Of a stretch of DNA of 64,000 nucleotides, positions 53,113-64,000 are shown in pieces. The notes below the pieces were generated by a model. The model was given only the letters and a program-made list of their open reading frames with translations. It was not told where the DNA came from and ran no database searches. The stretch covers positions 31,783 to 95,782 of the forward strand of contig DASTUF010000033.1 in assembly GCA_035759745.1 (NCBI GenBank). Reading direction: 5' to 3'. Each line of letters begins with the position of its first letter. Position 1 is the first letter of the stretch. The position numbers were made by a program, and so were the translations under genes. Source of the stretch: CAMLHP01 sp035759745. Its GTDB lineage: Bacteria; Gemmatimonadota; Gemmatimonadetes; Gemmatimonadales; GWC2-71-9.

Positions 53113-53429
53113 CCGACAAGCCCAGTCGCAACGAGGACGAGTACTTCGTCAAGGCCGACAACGAACTCATCAAGGCGCAGCGGGCCCGCCAGGCCGAGGA
53201 ACAGGCCAGTGCCGAGCGCGCGAGCCATATCATGAAGTGCCCCAAGGATGGCTATGACCTGGTGAGCTCCGAATCCCATGGAGTGACCATCGAAACCTGC
53301 TCCCATTGCGGCGGCATGTGGCTCGACCCGGGTGAGCTGACGGCGCTCGCCGCGGGCGAAGAAGGCCCGGGGTTGCTGGGGCGGGTGTTCGGCGACGTGA
53401 TGACCACGCTCCGCGGCAAGGGGAAGTAG
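53109..53429 (+). CDS. Small zinc-ribbon protein (zf-TFIIB type)
   Basis: 106 residues. The N-terminal 40 are charged and helical (RNEDEYFVKADNELIKAQRARQAEE). Then comes a zinc ribbon: CPKDG, about 20 residues on CSHCGGMWLDPGEL, the TFIIB-like zinc-finger pattern found in many uncharacterised bacterial proteins. The tail is Gly-rich. It overlaps purQ (ATGA) and ends one base before purL, so it is translated with the FGAM synthetase subunits. No role is known; assembly or regulation of that complex is only a guess. Confidence 0.85.
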   Translation: MTDKPSRNEDEYFVKADNELIKAQRARQAEEQASAERASHIMKCPKDGYDLVSSESHGVTIETCSHCGGMWLDPGELTALAAGEEGPGLLGRVFGDVMTTLRGKGK

Positions 53430-53430
53430 A

Positions 53431-55743
<2,313 letters not shown>

Positions 55744-55748
55744 CAGAT

Positions 55749-57151
55749 ATGTGCGGAATCATCGGCGTTGCTGGCGTCCCTGACGCGTCACGCCTGGCCT
55801 ACCTCGGGCTCTATGCCCTGCAGCACCGGGGCCAGGAGAGCGCGGGCATCGTGGCGCTCGACGACGATGCCACCGCACGGATGCACAAGGGGATGGGGCT
55901 GGTCTCCGAGAACTTCGACCAGGAACTGCTCGACCGGCTGCCGGGCGACGTGGCGGTGGGCCATACCCGCTACTCCACCAGCGGCAGCACGGTGCTGGCC
56001 AACGCCCAGCCCTGCTACGCCAACACCCGGTGCGGGCCGCTCTCGCTGGCCCACAACGGCAACCTCATCAACGCACCGGAACTGCGCGCCAGGCTGGTGC
56101 GCGAAGGCGCGATCTTCCAGTCGTCGAGCGACTCGGAAGTGATCGTCCACCTGATCGCCCGCTCCGAGGCCGAAACGCCCGAAGGGCAGATTCGGGAGGC
56201 GCTGGAGCAGATCGACGGCGCCTACAGCCTGATCATCTCACTCGGTCGCACCCTCTACGCCACGGTGGACAGCCGCGGATTCCGGCCGCTTGCACTGGGC
56301 AAGCTGGAGGACGGTTTCGTGATCGCGAGCGAGACCTGCGCCCTGGACCTGGTGGGGGCGAGCGTCGTGTGCGAGCTGGAGCCCGGCGATTTCATCCGGC
56401 TCGAGGATGGTGAGGTGACCCACCTTGCCCGCCTCCTGCCCCGCCCGGTCACCCGCTGCGTCTTCGAGCTGGTGTACTTCGCCCGGCCCGACAGCATGGT
56501 GTTCCACCAGTCGGTCGATGCTGCCCGCCGCGAGCTGGGCCGCGCGCTGGCGAAGGAGCACCCCGCCGATGGCGCCGAGGTGGTGTTCAGCGTGCCCGAC
56601 AGCTCCAATGCGATGGCGCTGGGCTACGCCGAGGCCTCGGGCATCAAGCTGGAGCATGGACTCATCCGCAACCACTACGTTGGCCGGACCTTCATCAACC
56701 CGACCCAGGCACTCCGCATCGCCAAGGTCCGCATCAAGTTCAACCCGGTGCGCGAGGTGATCGAAGGCAAGTCGGTGGTGGTGGTGGATGACTCGCTGGT
56801 CCGGGGCAACACCAGCCGCGGCCTGGTCCAGATGATCCGTGGCGCCGGTGCGCGGGAAGTGCACCTGCGCCTGGGATCACCGCCCATCACCGGACCGTGC
56901 CATTACGGCATCGATACACCGACCCGCGAGGAGCTGATCGCCGCCACCCATTCGGTGGAGGAAATCCGCGAGTATCTGGGTGTGGACTCGCTCGGCTATC
57001 TCTCCCTCGACGGCATGCTCGCCGCCGCGGGGCAACCCGCCGGCGCCGAGCCGCGGTTCTGTCATGCCTGCTTCTCGGGTGACTACCCGACCCCGATCCC
57101 GGAGGAACTGGTGCAGCTGCGTCACGTGAGCCCGCTGGTCGAGGCCGGGGC

Positions 57152-57155
<4 letters not shown>
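55749..57155 (+). CDS. purF: Amidophosphoribosyltransferase
   Basis: First committed step of purine synthesis. 468 residues; after Met removal Cys2 (MCGIIGVAG) is the glutaminase nucleophile, with no long propeptide. LYALQHRGQESAG, GHTRYSTSG and LAHNGNL complete the Ntn glutaminase; the C-terminal half has the PRPP loop VVVDDSLVRGNTSRG. Cysteines that could hold an Fe-S cluster (CHYGIDTP, FCHACFSGDYP) match the B. subtilis type. It starts five bases after purL and overlaps ppdK. Confidence 0.96.
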
Positions 57156-59818
<2,663 letters not shown>

Positions 59819-59853
59819 CGCACTTTCTACCTTCGTGGAGGCAGCGAGTAATC

Positions 59854-60597
59854 ATGCAGTGGAAGAAGATCTTTCTGACGGCCCCGGTAGTGGCGACTCT
59901 GGCCCTCGGAGCCTGTGGTGACGACGACACGGGCCCCGGCGGCGACCTCAGCGAATCCGAACAGCAGGCGCTGGTGGAGGCACTCTCCCAGGGCGGAGCC
60001 CTCAGCTTCAACTTCGCCGCGCCGTTCGCGCTGACCACGGGCCTGGCCCAGGACGCCCAAGTCGGCTCACTTGGCAGCATGTCCGCGTGGGGCAGCCAGG
60101 CGCTCGTCACCCTCGACTATCCCGGCACCGAAGACGACGAGACCCTGGTCTTCACCGGTGTGACCGGATGGTCCAATCTGAACGCCGGCAACCGGACGGT
60201 CGACAACGCCCTCTGGGCCAGCGTCATCAGCAGCACCTCGAGCTTCCCCAACCAGATCGACGAAGCCGTCATGGTGGACGAGCAGGCGTTCGGCGGCTAC
60301 TGGGAGCGGTCGACCAGTTCGCAGTACTTCGCCAACCCGGCCGAGGGGCAGTTCACCCTCGCGACCACCAGCTTCAACTCGGCGCAGGATTGCGACATCC
60401 CCGACCTCGGCAACGGCATCGCCATCACCGAGTGCACCTTTGCGATCGGCACGATGACCGGCGATTTCGACTTCGTGGCCGACCGGATCAGCGGCACGGG
60501 CGTGGAGACCTACACCCAGGCCAACATTGCGTACGATGTGCCGGCGGTGCGCGTCACCATCGCGATCACGGTGGAAGACTCACCCACCCCGCAGTAA
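59854..60597 (+). CDS. Predicted lipoprotein of unknown function
   Basis: 247 residues with a signal peptide and lipobox LGAC (Cys21), then an acidic linker (GDDDTGPGGD). The remainder is Ser/Thr/Asp-rich and predicted mainly beta, with no family I recognise. Two Cys (in QDCDIPDLG and TECTFAIG) lie 17 residues apart and could form a disulfide in the periplasm. GGAGG about 14 bases before the ATG is the likely ribosome binding site. It sits between ppdK and purE but looks unrelated to them, with gaps on both sides. Confidence 0.75.
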   Translation: MQWKKIFLTAPVVATLALGACGDDDTGPGGDLSESEQQALVEALSQGGALSFNFAAPFALTTGLAQDAQVGSLGSMSAWGSQALVTLDYPGTEDDETLVFTGVTGWSNLNAGNRTVDNALWASVISSTSSFPNQIDEAVMVDEQAFGGYWERSTSSQYFANPAEGQFTLATTSFNSAQDCDIPDLGNGIAITECTFAIGTMTGDFDFVADRISGTGVETYTQANIAYDVPAVRVTIAITVEDSPTPQ

Positions 60598-60611
60598 TCC
60601 CGGATCCCGCG

Positions 60612-61106
60612 ATGAATACTCCGCTCGTCGGCGTGGTGATGGGCAGTGACTCCGACTGGGACGTCATGCGCCACGCCGCCGAGCGGCTCGCGGAATTCGG
60701 CGTGCCGCACGAGCGCAAGGTCGTGTCGGCTCACCGGACACCCGACCTGCTGTACCAGTACGCTTCCTCCGCCGCCGGCCGCGGGCTCCGGTGCATCATC
60801 GCCGGTGCCGGCGGGGCGGCGCACCTGCCCGGAATGATCGCCAGCAAGACCACGCTGCCGGTGCTGGGCGTGCCGGTGCCCAGCCGACACCTGCAGGGCC
60901 TCGATTCCCTCCTGTCCATCGTCCAGATGCCGGCCGGGGTACCGGTGGCGACATTCGCCATTGGCCAGGCCGGCGCGGCCAACGCGGCGCTCTTCGCCGT
61001 CTCACTGCTGGCGCTCGAGGACGCCGCTCTCCGCGACAAGCTGGATCAGTTCCGCGCAGCGCAGTCCGACCGGGTGCTGGGACTCTCGCTTCCCGAGTCA
61101 CCGTGA
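60612..61106 (+). CDS. purE: N5-CAIR mutase (PurE class I)
   Basis: Shifts the carboxylate of N5-CAIR to CAIR. 164 residues; MGSDSDWDVM forms the nucleotide phosphate site, SAHRTPD carries the catalytic His, and AGAGGAAHLPGMIASKT is conserved. With PurK next to it, it is the mutase rather than the carboxylase form. It overlaps purK by 4 bp (GTGA). Confidence 0.95.
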   Translation: MNTPLVGVVMGSDSDWDVMRHAAERLAEFGVPHERKVVSAHRTPDLLYQYASSAAGRGLRCIIAGAGGAAHLPGMIASKTTLPVLGVPVPSRHLQGLDSLLSIVQMPAGVPVATFAIGQAGAANAALFAVSLLALEDAALRDKLDQFRAAQSDRVLGLSLPESP

Positions 61107-62236
61107 TCCTGCCCGGCGCCACGCTGGGCATGCTGGGTGGCGGGCAACTGGGGCGGATGTTCGCGTTCCGTGCCCACGAGATGGGTTATCGGGTGGTGGT
61201 GCTCGAACCCGATCCGCGGAGCCCCGCAGGCGCCGTTGCCGACGAGCACATAGTCGCGCGCTACGACGATGAGGCCGCCCTGCGCGAACTCGCGAGCAAG
61301 GCCGCCGTCGTGACGACCGAGTTCGAGAACGTTCCCGCCCCTACCCTTGCCCTCCTCGAGACGCTGATCCGAGTTACGCCGCCTCCCTCGGCGGTGGCCG
61401 TGGCGCAGGACCGCGTGGCCGAGAAGACCCATCTGCAGAATGCGGGTTTCCTGACCGCCGCCTTCGCCCCGGTGGGCAGCAGCAGCGAGGCCGGCTCGGC
61501 GGCTCGGCGGCTCGGCGGCCGCTGCATCCTCAAGACCGCTCGGCTGGGCTACGACGGGAAGGGCCAGACGATGGTCTCGACCCCGGACGAAGCAGCCGAG
61601 GCGTACAGCGCGATGAGTGGCGTGCCCTGCATCCTGGAGGAGAAGCTCACGCTGGAGCGGGAGCTCTCGGTGGTGCTGGCCCGGGGAGGGGACGGCGACA
61701 CGGCGGTATTCCCGGTGGGGGAGAACGTCCATCGCGGCGGAATACTCCACTCAACCATGGTGCCGGCGGGAATCGACCAGGAACTGACGAACGAGGCTCG
61801 CGGGCTTGCCCGGCGCGTGGCCGAATCACTGGCGTACGTGGGGGTGTTGGGAGTGGAGCTGTTCGTGGCCAACGGGGGGCAGTTGTACGTCAACGAGATC
61901 GCGCCCCGGCCGCACAACAGCGGGCACTACACCATTGATGCTTGCGCCACCGACCAGTTCGAGCAGCAGGTGCGGGCGGCCTGCGGGCTACCGCTGGGAG
62001 ATACCCGGCTGGTCGCTCCGGTGGCGATGATCAACCTGCTGGGGGATCTCTGGGCCGATGGGGAGCCGGCGTGGGATCGGGCGCTGGCGGAGCCGGGGCT
62101 CAGGCTGCACCTGTACGGCAAGGCCGAGCCGAGGCCGGGGCGGAAAATGGGGCATCTCACAGTGCTCGCGGCGACGCCAGCCGAGGCGCTGGCGATCGCG
62201 GAGCGGGCGTTTGCTGCGCTCGGTGGCCGGCCCTGA
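61103..62236 (+). CDS. purK: N5-CAIR synthetase (ATP-grasp)
   Basis: Carboxylates AIR using ATP and bicarbonate. 377 residues: Rossmann start LGMLGGGQLGRMFAFRAHEMG, ATP-grasp core with LKTARLGYDGKGQ and EEKLTLERELSV, and metal-site NEIAPRPHNSGHYTIDAC. The start is a GTG overlapping the purE stop. Last of the plus-strand purine genes; a gap of about 160 bp with a degenerate repeat and an AT-rich stretch follows. Confidence 0.95.
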   Translation: MILPGATLGMLGGGQLGRMFAFRAHEMGYRVVVLEPDPRSPAGAVADEHIVARYDDEAALRELASKAAVVTTEFENVPAPTLALLETLIRVTPPPSAVAVAQDRVAEKTHLQNAGFLTAAFAPVGSSSEAGSAARRLGGRCILKTARLGYDGKGQTMVSTPDEAAEAYSAMSGVPCILEEKLTLERELSVVLARGGDGDTAVFPVGENVHRGGILHSTMVPAGIDQELTNEARGLARRVAESLAYVGVLGVELFVANGGQLYVNEIAPRPHNSGHYTIDACATDQFEQQVRAACGLPLGDTRLVAPVAMINLLGDLWADGEPAWDRALAEPGLRLHLYGKAEPRPGRKMGHLTVLAATPAEALAIAERAFAALGGRP

Positions 62237-62284
62237 CCCGCTCGAGTCGCACGCGAACGCAGGAATGGCGGAGTACGGCAAGAT

Positions 62285-62313
62285 CAACCACAGAGCCACA
62301 GAGAACACGGAGG
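62285..62313. repeat. Short CCACAGAG-type degenerate repeat
   Basis: Three tandem words, AACCACAGA, GCCACAGA and GAACACGGA, in the gap after purK. It is a remnant-like simple repeat with no reading frame. The rest of the 62237-62399 gap includes an AT-rich run (62353-62402, about 30% G+C) in which I see no gene. Confidence 0.45.
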
Positions 62314-62399
62314 GGTTCGGCTTGTGGAGGCACACTGGCAGCGTGGAACCTACCTAAGATGTGACGTAATATATCAATCTGTAATACATTGTGATTTGG

Positions 62400-62714
62400 T
62401 TACTTAGTGGTGTTGTGACGAGCGGCTTTAGCGAGCGACCCCAAGGCACCCAGAACTGCGCCGAGAAACAGCGGCCCGATGTTGATGAGCAGGAGGACGG
62501 CGGTGCCGACGCCGGCAAGTGCGCCCCAGATGGCGTCGGCCATCCAGGTAACGGCGGCGAAGCTCATGACACCCAGGAGGACGGCGGGAAGGAAGACAGC
62601 CAGCGCGGCGTTGCCGACCGTGCGAGCCTTGAAGCCTCCGACCAGGCCGGCAATGAAGGGGCCTACCCCGGGCAGCCAGAAGAGCAGGAGCGAGAGCCCG
62701 CCCATCCAGTTCAT
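62400..62714 (-). CDS. Small hydrophobic membrane protein
   Basis: 104 residues with three or four hydrophobic segments (about 5-25, 32-60, 68-92) rich in Gly, Ala and Leu (LPGVGPFIAGLVGGFKA, then GNAALAVFLPAVLLGVMSF). It resembles the small Gly-rich membrane proteins of unknown function (DUF5518-like pattern), without a firm match. The ATG at 62714 is chosen because the longer frame (to 62747) would be coded by the heptad repeat. An ATG three codons in also has GAGG at useful distance. The 3' end reaches the AT-rich stretch. Confidence 0.6.
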   Translation of the reverse strand: MNWMGGLSLLLFWLPGVGPFIAGLVGGFKARTVGNAALAVFLPAVLLGVMSFAAVTWMADAIWGALAGVGTAVLLLINIGPLFLGAVLGALGSLAKAARHNTTK

Positions 62715-62733
62715 GCCTCTTACTACCAGTCTT

Positions 62734-62855
62734 GAGTTGGGAGACATGGATTGGAAGTTAAGAGTTGAGAGGCAAGAGTTGAGAGAGCGGCGGAAAAGCG
62801 AAGAGCCGAGCGCCCGAAGGACTCTCGACTCTCAACTCTAAACTCTCGACTCGAA
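62734..62855. repeat. Inverted heptanucleotide repeat array, locus C, abutting ssrA
   Basis: Left arm 62734-62782 has seven units in one 7-nt register: GAGTTGG, GAGACAT, GGATTGG, AAGTTAA, GAGTTGA, GAGGCAA and GAGTTGA. Right arm 62821-62855 has five units of the complementary word: ACTCTCG, ACTCTCA, ACTCTAA, ACTCTCG and ACTCGAA. It ends on the base next to the tmRNA 3' end. The arms can fold onto each other. Confidence 0.8.
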
Positions 62856-63215
62856 TGGAGGCGCAGGGAATCGAACCCTGGTCCGAATCGGCTTTCAGTA
62901 GAGCGTCTACGTGCGTAGACCGGATTTCTTGCCGTCGCGCTGGGCCGGTAGCCGGACCACCTTCCCCGCGTCTATCTCCTGAATCTCACGCTGCCCATCG
63001 GAGTGGTAGGCAGAGCCAGCCCGGATTTGCGATCCCGTGCCGACGCCCCAGGCGGGCTTCGGACAAAGGAGGTGCGTGAAGCGAGACTAGCTCAGCTTAC
63101 GCAGCCAGCGCCAGTTCAGTATTGGCGATTGTGTCTTCCAAAGTGTTTTACCAGGGCCTTGGACCTGGGCACGCTGCCATACCTGCTACCAACCCGTCGA
63201 AGCCAGTCGCCCCCG
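62856..63215 (-). ncRNA. ssrA: Transfer-messenger RNA (tmRNA)
   Basis: 360-nt one-piece tmRNA that rescues stalled ribosomes by adding a degradation tag. The 5' end reads GGGGGCGACTGGCTTCGACG and the 3' end is a T-arm (GGTTCGATTCC) plus acceptor strand CGCCTCC and discriminator A. The 7-bp acceptor stem has G3-U70, the alanine identity pair. The terminal CCA is not encoded. The tag reading frame (63097-63126) gives ANTELALAA then TAA, ending in the usual LAA protease signal. It lies 26 bp downstream of the GGDEF gene stop. SmpB is not in the window. Confidence 0.95.
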
Positions 63216-63241
63216 GTTTAGTGTCCAGAAATCTAACAGTT

Positions 63242-64000
63242 TCAGGCCCCGGATGCTACCTGGACCCGATTCCGCCCCGCCCTCTTGGCCTCGTACATCG
63301 CCTTGTCGGCGAGGCTGGCGAGGTTCTGGATGCTGCGAGTGGTGTCGGGGCAACCAGCCACTCCGAACGACGCCGTGAGAGTCCAGGGGTTGCCCTGCCA
63401 GTCCCACGGAGTCTCGGCCAGGCGTCTGCGCGTGCGCTCCGCGATCCGCTGCCCCACCTCGAGCGGGGCCCCGGGCAGCCAGATCCCGAACTCCTCACCG
63501 CCCAGCCGGGCCGCTACGTCGCTCCCACGGATATGTGATCGCAGCAGCCCAGCCACATGCACCAGCGCGGCATCGCCCGCCGCATGCCCCAACGTGTCGT
63601 TGAGCTGCTTGAAGTGGTCTATGTCGGCCACGATCAACACGCCCACCGCCTGGCCCGGACGATTCATCGCCGCCTCCAGGCTGCCCCGGTTGGCGAGCCC
63701 GGTTAGCAGGTCGGTCTCGGCGGCGAGGGTCTTCCCCGCGTGCTCGATGCCATGCGCCAGCCGGGGCGCGGCTTCGCGGGCCGCCTCCAGCACCTCGGCC
63801 AGCAACGCACCAGCGGGCTCGGCGCCTTCGCGGTACCCTATCGCCACGGCGCCCACGCGATCAGCGCCGTGCGAAATGGGAAAGAGCAGCCACGACCCGC
63901 TGGCCTGGCGCCGGTCGCCGGCGTCGCCGCCCGCAGGAGACTCAGTGGTGGTGTGAAGATCGAGATCACCCATCGCTACATCATGCAGCAAAGCGCCGGC
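63242..64000 (-). CDS. Diguanylate cyclase (GGDEF) with GAF-like N-terminus, 5' end cut by window edge
   Basis: The visible 252 codons are open to the window edge. The first ~80 residues (SWLLFPISHGADRVGAVAIG) look like the end of a GAF sensor domain. The GGDEF domain (from about DLLTGLANRGSLEAAM) has the metal Asp in IVADIDHFKQLNDTLGH and the active-site motif as RLGGEEFGIW, so cyclic di-GMP synthesis should be intact. No RxxD inhibitory site is obvious. It could oppose the HD-GYP phosphodiesterase at 38.5-40 kb, though nothing links them directly. Confidence 0.85.
   Translation of the reverse strand, partial: AGALLHDVAMGDLDLHTTTESPAGGDAGDRRQASGSWLLFPISHGADRVGAVAIGYREGAEPAGALLAEVLEAAREAAPRLAHGIEHAGKTLAAETDLLTGLANRGSLEAAMNRPGQAVGVLIVADIDHFKQLNDTLGHAAGDAALVHVAGLLRSHIRGSDVAARLGGEEFGIWLPGAPLEVGQRIAERTRRRLAETPWDWQGNPWTLTASFGVAGCPDTTRSIQNLASLADKAMYEAKRAGRNRVQVASGA

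Noticed and set aside
62856..63215. ssrA as the attachment site of a genomic island
   Set aside because: No integrase gene and no second copy of the tmRNA 3' end are in the window.

Overview
This is a gene-dense, G+C-rich stretch (about two-thirds G+C by eye) of a bacterial chromosome. It carries housekeeping genes of a Gram-negative type: two signal-peptide-bearing beta-barrel proteins, predicted lipoproteins, a SulP transporter, RlmN, LexA, and full pan and nearly full trp and pur sets. Gene content and style (adjacent AtuA and carboxyltransferase genes, an RNase G with an acidic insert in its S1 domain, overlapping ATGA junctions, few Shine-Dalgarno sequences) are most like Gemmatimonadota. 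That placement is inference; no rRNA gene is present to test it. I see no transposase, integrase, phage gene, CRISPR array or tRNA. The one RNA gene is a tmRNA near the right end.

Left part (1-7.1 kb): a partial RNase G, an acyl-CoA dehydrogenase, a lipoprotein of the PQQ sugar dehydrogenase fold that lacks the usual catalytic His, a short RecQ helicase, and two tandem beta-barrel outer-membrane paralogues. The intergenic spaces hold heptanucleotide repeats and a 173-bp inverted-repeat element.

7.1-15.8 kb (minus strand): a tightly overlapping catabolic operon reads meaB, B12-dependent acyl-CoA mutase large subunit, a release-factor-like (baeRF) gene, mutase small subunit, biotin-dependent carboxyltransferase, AtuA in two pieces, enoyl-CoA hydratase, and a small membrane protein. 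The mutase carries Phe89/Gln207, the isobutyryl-CoA mutase signature, rather than the Tyr/Arg of methylmalonyl-CoA mutase.

15.9-28.8 kb (minus strand): a ten-gene run reads ptsN-like, aspS, phoH, pgpH-like, ybeY, two CNNM/CorC-like genes, mgtE, an ABC1 kinase and sulP. It links RNA maturation, cyclic-di-AMP hydrolysis and Mg/Co homeostasis. A nested-hairpin repeat separates it from rlmN. A hydroxyacid dehydrogenase and a glycerate 2-kinase then diverge from one another.

32.2-44.2 kb (minus strand): a 13-gene super-operon reads trpC-trpF-trpB, HEAT protein, HD-GYP protein, trpA, a membrane-GAF chemoreceptor-like protein, folK-panB-panC-panD, HD hydrolase, LytR_C protein. lexA is divergent from trpC and has two candidate LexA boxes of the NTTC-N7-NTTC type inside its promoter. 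trpD lies apart and is divergent from truA.

46.1-62.2 kb (plus strand): truA, a periplasmic trypsin-like protease, purB, purC, psd, pssA, purS, purQ, a zinc-ribbon gene, purL, purF and ppdK run with 4-bp or similar overlaps, probably from a leaderless truA promoter. A lipoprotein gene and purE-purK follow. Together they encode most of IMP synthesis (purD, purN, purM and purH are not in the window) plus phosphatidylethanolamine synthesis. The right end has a small membrane protein, a heptad repeat array abutting ssrA, and a partial diguanylate cyclase.
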